Assembly (NCBI GenBank): GCA_947652115.1
Contig: OX393565.1
Span: 11,803,929-11,867,928 of the forward strand
Length of the DNA: 64,000 nt
Direction: 5' to 3'
DNA from: Blastomussa wellsi
Lineage: Eukaryota; Cnidaria; Anthozoa; Scleractinia; Plerogyridae
Shown here: piece by piece, positions 17,830 to 29,598 of the stretch
Layout: each line of letters begins with the position of its first letter
Numbering within the stretch: the stretch's first letter is position 1
The notes under the pieces: generated by a model
What the model saw: only the letters and a program-made list of their open reading frames with translations
The model's database searches: none
What the model was told of the DNA's origin: nothing
Translations under genes and position numbers: made by a program

Positions 17830-20790
17830 ATTACCGTTGCTCTTTGCGGTTAAGTTTTCTCACACCTGATTGGCTTTTTCTTTGTAAGACAATAACATTC
17901 CATAAACATGTCTAGTGTTCACGGTTTTGTACGCGAGGCTGTAATAACTGCCGGTGAATCACACGAATGTTTGCTGCCTCTGCTGGGTAAACCATGAACC
18001 CCACCAGCGTCAAAATCGGTATGTATCTGTTAACGGCTTAAATGGCGTATCTATCTTTATGTTTTAAGCTTTGAGGTTGCTCATAAAGCAGTCTAGCTCT
18101 ATATTTCCCAAACATGTAATTATGAACTTAAAGATGTCTTTCTCACAAAATGTCAAGCCGGCTGGGAGAGAACAAAGACAGCTGTATTCGCAGGCTATGA
18201 GCAATGTTCCCCCTAAAAGATGACAACAAATACACCCTCCTAGGACATAAAGAAAACAGATGTCATTCCACCAATCACATCCACAGATGTAGAATCTGTC
18301 AAAGGCACCTTTGCTTCCCGCTAAGAAAAGATATTTTTACTACATCATTGGGTTGGATTTAATCGTTAATTGGCATAAAGTGGCCTTAAAATAACCTAAA
18401 CATCTTTATTTTCATGGTTACATTTGCAGAGTTAGTCCAACTTGAAGGTAAAGACAGCCAGTTCCAAAAAGATCCCAGTTTATGCAACTACTGTAGGTCA
18501 GATTCCCTTGAGCCTTAATGCAGAAATTATTTTTTTCTTACAACCCATCTTCCTTATACGACTATGAGCAGCTCCTTACTTTCCTTACTCTGTCGAGTGT
18601 GAAGCAAATAAATATGATTCCACTGTGTTCTCGTGTTTTTGCCCACAATTTTCACTTCACGCTCATTGGAATAAGAAACAAAGGCTACTCTTGTCTACAT
18701 CTTCTACAAGCCAATGAGATACTCACAAGGGCTTTCTCACCCACTTGTCCCTTCCTCTTGGAAAGTTTGACAATAATGGCAGAAAGGGAAACTATTGCCA
18801 TATATAAGCCACTAACACTCCTACAAGACACAAACAAGATATAAATCAAAAATTGAATAATCAATGAGATAATTAAGGTTACTGTGGACCTTCAAAGGTC
18901 AAATTTTGCAAAAAAATTTCTTCGCTCATTCTAAGGCAAAAATAGTTATTCGTAGTTTGGTGGAAAAAATTAAAATTTTTAAAGGATCGCAAGATATTGA
19001 GAAAAATTTTTTGAGAAGAGTTAATAAATAGCTAAAGGTGTCATTATCCTGATTGAACAACAAGTGCCTTGTGTGGAGTTCTCACAGTAAACTTCATTCG
19101 GGGATTAGCCTCAGTGAATTTTGGAGAACGAGTTTGTAAAAATATCGATATGGATAAACCATCATAAGAAACTTGGGCCAAAGAAAAATAGAAAGACAAG
19201 GAATCTTTCAATTACAAGAAGAAGGAAATGGTAGCTAGTGTCAAAAGGTCGTGGTTCGACCATTGTACCAAAGATATTGACCGTGTTCTAGAGTAGGTGA
19301 CTGGCTTCAGCCTCGCAATCTAAAATCTTGAAAAGTCTTGGTCTTGCAGAGAAAAATGCCAGTGTCACTGTCTCGCATTTACCATTCGCCACCCCTCTTT
19401 GGGGGTCCCAAGCTTGGCTGTCATTGGGAAATACAACTAACAACAACTGCTATCGGATTTGAAATTATGACAAATTCACTGGCATCTCACAGAGGCTACG
19501 AGATGGACACAAACATACCTGCTGCATCTTTGCCACTCTGGTACAACGGCACTATTTGCTGCAGCTTTCAACTGCATCCACCAGCGTTTAACCATTTCCC
19601 TGGTCATATTCAGTCCAGCAATAATGTAACTATACAAATAGATGGTTGATACAAGTCAACGACAAGTCAACAACAAGTCAACATAAAAGCCTGAGCAGCC
19701 TACAACTGTAACATTAGTAGCATCCCCCATTAATTTATAATACTATACATTGCTTTTTGAATTTTTCTCTTTGTTTTCTTTCTATCATTTTTTCTGCTCT
19801 TGCAAATTGCAGTGAACAGTTCAAGTGAAAACGTTTCTGAAAGCTCATAATTTTGGGGTGTATTCAAGGTCCTCCTATTGCCAAACCAATACCGGGACCA
19901 TGTCATTTTATTTCAAGGTGGTAGACCTGACTTCAGCTCAAAGCAATTCATGCGTTTTGAATTAAAAGTAGACGGCATAAAAAACTTATCTTATGTCCTT
20001 TGTGTGGTCCCTTGTCATTTTAACTCCATTTAAAGGGCCCTAGTCAGCCACACCTTTATTATTGTTTACATGCAAAAATTTTAGTATTCTAAACACACAT
20101 ACACTTCGGACAGCAGTTTTCTAAGGAGAAACCAAGAACGCTCCTGCAAAACAAGCGTTTGCAAAGAGATTTATGCGATGAATTGAATAAAATTAAGGGT
20201 ATGTGTAAACCGCTTTTAACCCATTGACTCCTGGGCATTTTAAAAGCCCTTTGTGGACAGATGTGAGCTAACTCTGCCCCCATATCCTCGAAACGTCCTT
20301 TGGAACATGAAAACATGAATGTCTTTCCACGAGTGTCATGTTTTGTGACACATTGGGTTTTTGGGTTAAAAAGTGCCCTACGTCTTTCGGCTTTTCTTTT
20401 TTTTCCATTTTTTTTTTTTTGCTTTTCCTTTTTCTCCTTTTCTTTTCGTTCTGCTGCAGTTCTTAGCCTTCTACTGGGCTTGCCTCCCAACAAAGCATGA
20501 TCCAAACATGAAATTCTTGCCATGGTGTATCCAAGGGCAGTTGAGGCAATTTTTCCTCAGAGATTTTCACTCACATTTCTAAGGATTTCTGTGTGTATTT
20601 CATGCTCATTTAACCCTGTCACTCTGATGGAAAGATCTTTTCCTCCTGCAGAGATTGAGTAGAAGTGATGCGGTAAAATTGGTAAAATATGATGACGTCA
20701 GAAGCAGAACAAAAGGCGATATTTGTTTCCAAAACTGGCACAGAGCCAATGAGTAGTAGATAGTCGATTTGACAAATACCACCTAATACC
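17830..20790. other. Long AT-rich stretch without recognisable gene
   Basis: Open frames of 60-145 codons occur (for example 18518-18844 and 19338-19649 on plus, 20089-20523 on minus) but none shows a known motif. A three-copy CAAGTCAACA microrepeat lies at 19651-19683. Introns or regulatory DNA of a host gene cannot be excluded. Confidence 0.45.
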
Positions 20791-20798
20791 CACCGTAG

Positions 20799-20983
20799 AT
20801 ATACCAAGTTCGGAACCCCCCAACAGCGAAAAACAGCCAGTTTGCACATCGTTTCATCTCGGTGAAGACGAGATTTCGAAACGTCTGAGGCCAAACCAAG
20901 GGGGAAGAAATCTAATTTTAACAAACAAGGAAACAAAGATGCAAACAAAACTGCGCTGTTGGGGGGTTCCGAGCTTGGTATAT
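20799..20983. mobile_element. 185-bp MITE with 30-bp terminal inverted repeats
   Basis: The left end ATATACCAAGTTCGGAACCC... and the right end ...GGGTTCCGAGCTTGGTATAT are complementary over 30 bp with one mismatch (20799-20828 and 20954-20983). No clear target duplication. Confidence 0.82.
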
Positions 20984-21127
20984 TGGTAAACGTTTCACAC
21001 CAGTAGACAGAAGCGGCAGTTCGCATAATTTGACAGAAGCGCGCCACCTGTTATTCAACAAAGAGCAAGCGAACAACCAGTTAGAGAATTGCGTTTAAAA
21101 GAAATTATTTCCCCCTCACATTATACG

Positions 21128-21334
21128 ATGGCTGAGCAAGCAACGTGGCAGGATTTAGAACAAGCACTCGCGGAAATTGATTTTGAAAAACTGTTAGAAC
21201 AAATAAAACCCGAAATTCAGAATGTGTTTGATGAACGCATACTCCCGGAAGCCCTAGAGCGTATGCCCGAACCTCTGCTTCCAAAACCCTACAGGCCCAC
21301 GTTCCACCCCCAAGGCAACAAACAACGTTCTTAG
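21128..21334 (+). pseudogene. N-terminus of a Polinton-like polymerase ORF, truncated
   Basis: ATG 21128 begins an acidic helix (ALAEIDFEKLLEQIKPE), then QNVFDERILPE and PLLPKPYRPTF. The same order of blocks opens the longer polymerase relic at 59002 (VLDERIPPE, PLLPKPYQPRV). The frame stops at 21334, where the sequence passes into the flank of the minisatellite. Only about 68 codons of a gene that should exceed 1000 remain. Confidence 0.6.
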
Positions 21335-21337
21335 GAG

Positions 21338-21400
21338 AGCGCATTTTTTTCTGCAACCAAATTTTCGGCAACCTTTTCTTGCCACAAGCCAGCCACTTTT
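21338..21400. repeat. Minisatellite flank segment, copy 1
   Basis: The segment GCGCATTTTTTTCTGCAACC...CTTGCCACAAGCCAG recurs at 28749-28803, between two blocks of the same array. Confidence 0.75.
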
Positions 21401-21429
21401 GCATTGTCCCAAACCAGCCACTTTTGGAT

Positions 21430-22364
21430 TGTCATCACAGGCCTTGCAGCCGATGTTTCTCCAGGCCATGCAGCCGCTGTTTTCTGCAGGCGTTGCAGCC
21501 GTTGTTTTCTGCAGGCCTTGCAGGTCTTGCAGCCGCTGTTTTCTGCAGGCTTTGCAGGTCTTGCAGCCGCTGTTTTCTGCAGGCTTTGCAGGCCTTGTCC
21601 GCTGTTTTCTGCAGGCCTTGCAGTCGCTGTTTTCTGCAGGCCTTGCAGCCGCTGTTTTCTGCAGGCCTTGCAGCCACTGTTTCTGCAGGCCTTGCAGGGC
21701 CTTGCAGCCGCTGTTTTTTGCAGGCCTTGCAGGTCTTGCAGCCGCTGTTTTCTGCAGGCTTTGCAGGCCTTGCAGCCGCTGTTTTCTGCTGTTGCGGGCC
21801 TTGCGGTCGCTGTTTTCTGCAGGCTTTGAAGGTCTTGCAGCCGCTGTTTTCTGCAGGCTTTGTAGGCCTTGTCCGCTGTTTTCTGCAGGCCTTGCAGCCG
21901 CTGTTTTCTGCAGGCTTTGCAGGCCTTGCAGCCGCTGTTTTCTGCAGGCCTTGCAGGGCCTTGCAGCCGCTGCTTTCTGCCGGCCTTGCAGCCGCTGTTT
22001 TCTGCAGGCTTTGCAGGTCTTGCAGCCGCTGTTTTCTGCAGGCTTTGCAGGCCTTGTCCGCTGTTTTCTGCAGGCCTTGCAGCCGCTGTTTTCTGCAGGC
22101 CTTGCAGCCACTGTTTCTGCAGGCCTTGCAGGGCCTTGCAGCCGCTGTTTTCTGCAAGCCTTCCAGGTCTTGCAGCCGCTGTTTTCTGCAGACTTTGCAG
22201 GCCTTGTAGCCGCTGTTTTCTGCAGGCTTTGCAGCCGCTGTTTTCTGCAGGCTTTGCAGGTCTTGCAGCCGCTGTTTTCTGCAGGCTTTGCAGGCCTTGT
22301 CCCCTGTTTTCGGCAGGCTTTGCAGGCCTTGCAGCCGCTGTTTTCTGCAGGCTTTGCAGCCGCT
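21430..22364. repeat. 25-bp minisatellite, left part of array
   Basis: The core unit GCAGGCCTTGCAGCCGCTGTTTTCT (25 bp) alternates with a 34-bp version that has an extra GCAGGTCTT-type 9-mer, and occasional 35-bp units. The array ends at 22364 where the BEL/Pao 5' LTR begins and resumes at 28274. Most units are 80-100 percent alike. No unit carries a stop codon in most phases on either strand, so long spurious open frames appear on both strands. Confidence 0.92.
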
Positions 22365-22628
22365 TGTCATGGACATTTTTGCCGTGTCACGGACATTAAG
22401 TGAAGTGTGACATTTTATTGTGTGACAGCAACATTTTTGCATTTTTGTCACGTTAACACGTGATCACGGGATCACATGATTTCTTGCTGATGCAATGTGA
22501 AGCTATTCGAGCTAGTTGTCTGAGTTGTAGTGTTTTGGGCGGTTTTGAATCCCGCATTTACAGTCCTATTACCGAGAATTGTCAAGAATTGAATGAGACA
22601 TTAAAGGGATTTGACGAAATACATGACA
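22365..22628 (+). repeat. BEL/Pao 5' LTR
   Basis: 264 bp, TG...CA ends. It differs from the 3' LTR by TG against CA at one dinucleotide (GACATTAAGTGAAG versus GACATTAAGCAAAG). Confidence 0.93.
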
Positions 22629-22629
22629 A

Positions 22630-22647
22630 GTGGTCCAACCGAGCCGG
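22630..22647 (+). other. Candidate primer-binding site
   Basis: TGGTCCAACCGAGCCGGG begins one base after the 5' LTR and starts with TGG, the complement of a tRNA CCA end. The sequence is closest to tRNA-Tyr 3' ends as I know them, with mismatches; the tRNA identity is uncertain. Confidence 0.5.
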
Positions 22648-22659
22648 GATTTGGAGAAA

Positions 22660-24543
22660 ATGCCGGGGAAATTAGCGAAGAATAAGAAGATTCGCGAAGG
22701 ACAACGTACACATGCGAGGAAGGTTCTCGCAAGCGTGGACGAAGTTTTGACAGAATACGATGGGTCCAGAAACGCAAAGGACAAGATTACTCGACTTAAA
22801 ATCAGTCTAAACGAAAAGCTGGTGACCTTGAAAGCACTCGATGAATCTATTCTCACTGCTGTCGACGAAGGAGAGATCGAAAACGAAATTGAAGAATCAG
22901 AAAATTTCCGCGCGAAAATTCACGAGGCGCTGGTGCGATTACAGAGCTGCGAAGTCGAACACGAACGGCAAGAAAACCCGCCAAGTCAAGGAACTGCCCA
23001 ACAGTCAACAAGCGGTAATACATGCAAATCCAAGCTGCCAAAACTGAACTTGAATAAATTCAACGGGGATCCAAAGCGTTGGCTGGAATGGTGGGATTCA
23101 TTTTATGTGGCTGTGCACAACAATGGCGCCATTTCAACTGTAGAGAAATTCACCTATTTGAGAAGTTTGGTGGAAGGAAGCGCAGCAATGGCTATTTCAG
23201 GATTACAGCTTACGTCGGCCAACTATGATGCAGCGTTGGAGATTCTGAAAGAAAGGTTCGCTCAAAAGCAAATTATTATCAACTCGCACATGGAATCATT
23301 AATTAAGTTGAAACCGGTGAATGTGATGTCAGATGTCAGAGGTATTCGAGCGGTTCTAGATAAAGTAGAAATTCAGGTCAGAGGTTTGCAGTCACTCGGA
23401 GTGGATTCAGCCCAATATGGTGCCTTGTTGATTCCGATATTTATGGAAAAACTGCCAGATGAGTTGAAGCTGATAGTGAGTAGAAAGCACAAAGAAGACT
23501 GGCAACTAGACTCTGTTCTTATGGCCGTGAAATCCGAAGTAGAGGCACGCGAGCGTTCTGGAATGCGATCAACAACCGAAAAACCAGCCCCAAGGAAGCC
23601 CATCCTCCCAGGAATTGGAAATGGAACTGCCAGTGCATTGCTGACTGGAGAAAGCAAGGGTTTCAGTTGTTTATTCTGCAAGGGAACTCATCGGGCATCA
23701 GGATGCACTGTCGTCACGAGTATGCAAGAAAGGAGGGCCATTTTGATGAAGCAAGGACGCTGCTTTATTTGTTTAAAGCGTGGAAGTCACTTGGCTCGCA
23801 ATTGCGACTCTAAGATTCGGTGTTCAGGGTGTGGAGGCCGCCACCATTTGGCTGTTTGTGAGGTAGGAAGTGCACAGCACAGTGACAGCTCTGTGGTAGA
23901 AGGTGCTGCATGTAACCCTCAGTCTGAAGTGGCCACTCCTGCATTGAATGTGTGTTCAGGCACACATGTTTTTCTTCAAACAGCGCAAGTCATGGTATCA
24001 CAACCAGGAGCAGAAGGAACTCAAAGTTTGAATGTTCGTGCTATTTTTGACACAGGAGCACAGAGATCGTATGTTTCGCAAAGAGTGGTGAATGCATTAA
24101 ACCTGGAAACCATCAGCACAGAGAAGCTAAAGATTGCTACATTTGGAAACCAAAAACAAGAACTGCAAGCCATTAATCTTGTTGAACTAGGCTTAAGCAA
24201 GCCAGAAACCGGCTTTAGCCTGACATTGAATGCATTTTCAGTACCTTACATTTGCAGTGATTTACAAGGTCAAGATTTGAACTGGGTAAAGGAGAACTAT
24301 CCCCGCTGACGAGACATTGAATTTGCTGACACCTCTCCTGGTGATCAAGGCCTGATGCAGATTGATTTGCTGATTGGTTCAGATTACATCTGGAATTTCT
24401 TTGATGGCAAGACAATACGGGGGGAGGAGGAGTCAGGTCAGGGTGGTCCTGTGGCTGTCTCGACAACAGTGGGTTGGGTACTGTCGGGCCCTGTGAAGAA
24501 TCTTCCCAATGAAAGACTGTCGAGCATACAGTTCTCATCATGA
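22660..24543 (+). pseudogene. gag: BEL/Pao gag and aspartic protease region
   Basis: From ATG 22660 the frame encodes a coiled-coil N-terminus, a DUF1759-type capsid segment (LPKLNLNKFNGDP, WWDSFYVAVH), three zinc knuckles (CLFCKGTHRASGC, CFICLKRGSHLARNC, CSGCGGRHHLAVC) at about residues 340-410, and a retropepsin-like protease with FDTGAQRSYVS at about 470. A TGA at 24307-24309 interrupts the protease, after which the same phase runs on through IDLLIGSDYIW to 24543. A deletion or shift near 24530 then separates it from the RT. It packages RNA and processes the polyprotein in a functional element. Confidence 0.9.
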
Positions 24544-24544
24544 A

Positions 24545-26962
24545 GCCTTTGAGAAGAATCTAAGCTTTGAGGATGGCAAGTATTCTGTGCACTTACCTTG
24601 GAAGGAGCACCACAAGTTGTTGCCAGATAATTATGAGAACAGTGTTGCGAGATTGAGCACACAATTGAAACGGTTAAGAAGAGACCCAGATGTCTTTAGA
24701 GAGTACAATTCGATTATTGAAGATCAGTTGCAAAGTGGTATTATTGAGCGAGTTGACACATCAGAATGCCCAGATGTTGGAAAGGTGCATTACCTGCCAC
24801 ACCATGGAGTGGTGCGCAGAGATGCCTTGACTACGAAGTTACGAATCGTGTTTGATGCTTCGTCGACGGCCGCAAGGGAAAGCCCTAGTTTGAACGATTG
24901 TCTTTACTCAGGCCCAGCCTTAACTCCAACCATTTTCAAGATTCTCCTCAGGTTTAGAGAAAGGAAGATTGCCTTAGTGGGGGATATTGAGAAGGCCTTC
25001 CTGAACATTGGAGTTAATGAACAAGATTGTGACGTGCTGCGGTTCTTATGGGTTGACAGTTTGGAGAAGGAGGACCCAGGGTTGGTGTTGTACAGGTTTT
25101 GTCGTGTTGTGTTTGGTGTGAATTCAAGCCCATTCCTGTTAAATGCTACCCTTCAGCACCACATCAGTCAGTACAGTTCAGATCCAGAGTTTGTGGAGAA
25201 CTTGTTGAATTCCTTCTATGTGGATGATTTAGTGTCAGGGGAAGGTGATCTCGAGAAGTGTTTGTCGCTCTACAAGAAGTCAAAGAAGAGTCTATCAGAG
25301 GGTGGCTTCAATCTAAGGAAGTGGATATCCAATTAGCCCAAGCTGCTTGAACTAATTCGAGAAGATCGAGCCAGAACCGAGGAGAAAACCCCTGGATCAC
25401 AGCCAGTAGTGGAAGACACAGAGACATATGCAAGAACTACTATGGGTCATTTAGAGGAGCTAGATGCAAAGAATGAACACAAGGTCCTGGGACTGAATTG
25501 GAACTGTGTGTCTGATGAGTTTTGTTTCAAGTTTGAAGCATTATTGAACTTTGCAGAGAGTCTAGAGCCGACGAGAAGAAATCTGTTGAAAGTCACTTCA
25601 AGTTTCTTTGATCCCCTTGGAATACTCAGTCCAGTCTTAGTACAGATGAAATTGCTGTTCCAGTTATTGTGCCAGGAAAATGTTGCCTGGGATGCGCCAC
25701 TTCCAGAGCCAGTCAGAAGGCAGTGGAAGTCATGGCTTCAGGATCTGAGAAAGGTTCAGCAAATCGTGGTACCTCGATGCTTGTATGATGGTGTTGATGA
25801 AGTTGTTACCTCATACACCCTTCACGGATTTGGAGATGCCTCTGCCAAGGCCTATTGCGCTGTTGTGTACTTGGTGCTAGAGACAAGCAGTGGTATCCAT
25901 CCAGTGTTGTTGACATCTAAAACCAGAGTAGCACCACTGACAAAGCAATCCATCCCTAGACTTGAACTGTTATCTGGCGTTATTCTTGCAAGACTTGCAT
26001 CTTCGGTGAAGGAAGCATTGCAGTCACAAGTTCAAATTGACAAGACCTATCTGTGGTTAGACAGCAAGACAGCAATCTGCTGGATCAAAGGATCGAAGGA
26101 GTGGAAGCAGTTTGTCCAGAATCGTGTGAACGAAATCTTATCGCTGACTGAAGAATCAATGTGGAACCATTGTCCAGGAATCGAAAACCCTGCAGATGTA
26201 GGATCTCGGGGAGAGTTTGCTTCCAAACTGAAGGTCAATCCGTTGTGGTGGAGAGGACCATCTTGGCTATCAGAACCAATGTCCAGTTGGCCCAAGCTTG
26301 ACGACCACCACCATATCCTTACAGAAGAGTGCCTCGCAGAACAGAAGAAGACAGCAGCCGAGGAGACAATCAGTGGAGCAGTACTTTTAGCTGCAAGCAC
26401 ACCTGACCTTGAATCTTGTATTCCAATCACTAACTTTGGCAGCTGTGACAAGTTGTTCCATGTTACTGCCTTAGTGTTTCGCTTTGTGAGGAACTCGAAG
26501 ATTAAGGCCAAAATTTTGAAGGAAGGAACTGTCTGTCTAGATGAAGTCACTGGGGAAGAAATTGCACATGCCGAAACGCAGTGGTTGAGAAGTGTTCAGA
26601 AGAACCTGAAGTGTCAAGCGAATTACAGCCATTTGGAACATGAGTTCGGTCTTTATGAAGACGAGAACGGAGTTGTAAGATGCAAGGGCCGAATTGCCAA
26701 TGCCGACTTGCCTTATGAAACAAGGTTTCCAGCCTTGCTACCAAGAAACCACCACATTTCGGCGCTGCTGGTGAGACAAGCCCATGAAAGAGTGCATCAT
26801 GGCAAGGTTGCAGCTACCCTAGCTCAGCTGAGAACGAGGTTTTGGATCGTCAAGGGAAGGCAGTTTGTGAAAAAGATTACCTCCAGATGCACAGTGTGTC
26901 GTAGATATGAAGGGCGTGGCTACAAAGCACCCCTCAAGCTGATTTGCCAGAGTTCAGATTGA
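24545..26962 (+). pseudogene. pol: BEL/Pao reverse transcriptase, RNase H and integrase zinc domain
   Basis: The frame shows RT blocks KLRIVFDASS, LVGDIEKAFLNI (first catalytic Asp), FCRVVFGVNSSPFLLNATL and FYVDDLVSG (YVDD). A TAG at 25334-25336 follows WISN, and the same phase continues with a connection domain (SFFDPLGILSPV), RNase H (GFGDASAKAY, YLWLDSKTAICW, ADVGSRG) and the integrase H2C2 zinc region (HERVHHGK...CTVCRRYEGRG). A frameshift near 26945 ends it. Length and order are normal for BEL/Pao pol; the two breaks are the only lesions seen here. Confidence 0.9.
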
Positions 26963-27988
26963 GTTCAAAACCTGCCTTTACCTATGTTGGGGTGGACTAT
27001 GCCGGGCCACTCTACATAAAGGAACCTAACTGTTCAGAGACAAGGAAGGTGTATGTCTTGTTGTTTACCTGTTGTTCAACCAGAGCTGTTCATTTGGAAC
27101 TTGCTACAGATTTGTCAGCCGACGTGTTCATTCGTTGTTTGCGGAGATTCACCGCCAGAAGGGGATTGCCAGGCTGCAGCAAAGGTTCTACGAAAGGTGT
27201 TTTCGTACCCAAGTGTGAAGAAGTTTCTTGCCAATAGGAGAATTACTTGGAGGTTTAATGTAGACAGAGCACCCTGGTGGGGTGGCTTCTTTGAACGGAT
27301 GATTCAGAATGCAAAACGGAGTTTGCGCAAGACACTGCGAAATGCAAAACTTGACTATGACGAATTGAATACCATTCTTGTGGAAGTTGAAGGGACATTG
27401 AACTCTAGACCGTTAACTTATGTGTCCTCGGATGATGTTGAGGAGCCATTGACACCTTTTCATTTGATCTATGGGAGAGGAATTCTATCCTTGCCCGAAG
27501 TTGCACCAGGCAGAGAGGCCTCATTGAGTGAAGCAGCGTCATCCACTGATGGCCCAAGAAGAAGAAGATATCTGCGTTTGTTACTAGATCACTTTTGGAA
27601 GCGCTGGAGTAAGGAGTACGTAACAGAGCTGAGGAACCAGCACCGGCAGAAGTCTAGACCAGAAGGAAGTGTTGCCATATCTGTCGGAGATATTGTCACC
27701 CTGTTTGAAGACAACCTTCCTCGTAGTCAGTGGAGACTTGGAAAGGTAGAGCAGCTGATCCCCAGTGCAGATGACAATGTGAGAGCAGCCGTAGTCAGAG
27801 TCATCACCAAGACTGGGAGACCTGGGACAATGAAAAGGCCTGTTCAGAAACTGTTTCCCTTGGAAGTACAAGAGGACGTGACCAATGATGAGCAACCTCC
27901 TGAGAGACGGGAGCACAATGGAGTGAGACGAACGAGACGTGCAGCAGCCCTGAATGCTGATTACATGAGAAGATTAATTGACCAGTAA
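26944..27988 (+). pseudogene. BEL/Pao integrase core, deleted around the second catalytic Asp
   Basis: First Asp in YVGVDYAGPLY, then TRAVHLELATDLSADVFI. At about 27165-27175 the normal SDN-containing strand is absent: FTARRGLP runs directly into QAAAKVL of another frame, so roughly ten codons with the second catalytic Asp are lost. The downstream core is intact: WRFNVDRAPWWGGFFERM with the catalytic Glu, EGTLNSRPLTY, and the C-terminal VSVGDIV-like VAISVGDIVTLFED and WRLGKVEQL. The stop lies at 27986-27988, followed by the purine tract. This copy could not integrate with its own enzyme. Confidence 0.88.
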
Positions 27989-28009
27989 AAACTGGTCAAG
28001 GGGGGAGTG

Positions 28010-28273
28010 TGTCATGGACATTTTTGCCGTGTCACGGACATTAAGCAAAGTGTGACATTTTATTGTGTGACAGCAACATTTTTGCATTTTTGTCACGTTA
28101 ACACGTGATCACGGGATCACATGATTTCTTGCTGATGCAATGTGAAGCTATTCGAGCTAGTTGTCTGAGTTGTAGTGTTTTGGGCGGTTTTGAATCCCGC
28201 ATTTACAGTCCTATTACCGAGAATTGTCAAGAATTGAATGAGACATTAAAGGGATTTGACGAAATACATGACA
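28010..28273 (+). repeat. BEL/Pao 3' LTR
   Basis: 264 bp, preceded by the purine tract at 27997-28009 and followed by the CCGCT duplication. Confidence 0.93.
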
Positions 28274-29470
28274 CCGCTTTGCAGCCGCTGTTTTCTGCTG
28301 TTGCGGGCCTTGCAGTCGCTGTTTTCTGCAGGCTTTGCAGGTCTTGCAGCCGCTGTTTTCTGCAGGCTTTGCAGGCCTTGTCCGCTGTTTTCTGCAGGCT
28401 TTGCAGGCTTTGCAGGCCTTGCAGCCGCTGTTTTCTGCTGTTGCGGGCCTTGCAGTCGCTGTTTTCTGCTGTTGCAGGCCTTGCAGCCGCTGTTTTCTGC
28501 AGGCTTTGCAGGCCTTGCAGCCACTGTTTTCTGCAGGCCTTGCAGCCGATGTTTCTGCAGGCCATGCAGCCGCTGTTTCTGCAGGCTTTTGCAGACCTTG
28601 CAGTCGCTGTTTCTGCAGTCTTTGCAGGCTTTGCAGCCGTTGTTTTCTGCTGTTGCAGGCCTTGCAGTCGCTGTTTCTGCAGGCTTTGCAGGCCTTGCGT
28701 CCGCTGTTGCGGGCCTTGCAGCCGTTGTTTCTGCTGTTGCGGGCCAGCGCATTTTTTTTCTGCAGCCAAATTTTCGACCGCTTTTTCCTTGCCACAAACC
28801 AGACATCCGCTGTTTTCTGCTGTTGCAGGCCTTGTCCGCTGTTTTCTGCAGGCCTTGCAGCCGCTGTTTCTGCAGGCCTTGCAGGGCCTTGCAGCCGCTG
28901 TTTTCTGCAGGCTTTGCAGCCGTTGTTTTCTGCAGGCCTTGCAGCCGCTGTTTTCTGCAGCCCTTGCAGCCGCTGTTTTCTGCTGTTGCAGACCTTGTAG
29001 TCACTGTTTTCTGCTGTTGCAGGCCTTGCAGTCGCTGTTTTCTGCAGGCTTTGCAGGTCTTGCAGTCGCTGTTTTCTGCAGGCTTTGCAGGCCTAGCCAC
29101 CGTTTTCTGCAGGCCTTGCAGCCAATGTTTCTGCAGGCCATGCAGCCGTTGTTTCTGCAGGCTTTGCAGGCCTTGCAGTCGCTGTTTTCTGCTGTTGCGG
29201 GCCTTGCAGTCGCTGTTTCTGCAGACCTTGCAGCCGCTGTTTTCTGCTGTTGCAAGCCATGCAGCCGTTGCTTTCTTTTTCTGGCCTTGCAGCCGCTGTT
29301 TCTGCAGGCATTGCAGGTCTTGCAGTCGCTGTTTTCTGCAGGCTTTGCAGACCTTGCAGCCACTGTTTTCTGCTGTTGCAGACCTTGCAGCCACTGTTTT
29401 CTGCTGTTGCAGACCTTGCAGCCGCTGTTTCTGCAGGCTTTGCAGGCCTTGCAGCCGCTGTGCGAGTATT
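28274..29470. repeat. 25-bp minisatellite, right part of array
   Basis: Continuation of the array at 21430-22364. It is more heterogeneous: many units have TGTTTTCTGCTGTTGCGGGCC in place of TGTTTTCTGCAGGCC. It is interrupted at 28749-28803 by a second copy of the flank segment seen at 21338-21400, so the array grew by segmental duplication as well as by unit slippage. Confidence 0.9.
28749..28803. repeat. Minisatellite flank segment, copy 2
   Basis: Near copy of 21338-21400 (GCGCATTTTTTTTCTGCAGCC...CTTGCCACAAACCAG). Confidence 0.75.
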
Positions 29471-29598
29471 TTCTAGTCCATTGGCCGCAAAACTTTCTTC
29501 CCAGACTTCTGCGGTCTATGCAAGATCTGCTGCTCTGGTGGTGCTGCAGGGCTTGCGCTCTGTGCAGTGTTTGCAGCCTGTCACCCAAGATATTTCGG

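Larger units (their letters stand above)
22365..28273 (+). mobile_element. BEL/Pao LTR retrotransposon, 5.9 kb, inserted in the minisatellite
   Basis: Two 264-bp LTRs (TGTCATGG...ATACATGACA) bound the element, with a 5-bp duplication CCGCT at 22360-22364 and 28274-28278. A plausible primer-binding site TGGTCCAACCGAGCCGGG follows the 5' LTR, and a purine tract CAAGGGGGGAGTG precedes the 3' LTR. Gag, aspartic protease, RT/RNase H and integrase lie in BEL/Pao order. The LTRs differ at only two adjacent positions, indicating a young insertion, yet the coding region has five or more lesions. Confidence 0.95.

Noticed and set aside
19338..19649. 103-codon plus frame as a host exon
   Set aside because: No motif, no splice-site context or neighbouring exons that I could identify.
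20089..20523. 144-codon minus frame with a Lys/Glu-rich middle
   Set aside because: The charged part is a translated T/C-rich tract; no other support.
21254..22451. Long open frames of 176-338 codons on both strands over the minisatellite
   Set aside because: They arise from a 25-bp unit lacking stops; the frames mirror each other on both strands and have no domain. Treated as repeat, not genes.
21430..29470. CRISPR array
   Set aside because: Units are contiguous without unique spacers and the sequence is animal nuclear DNA.
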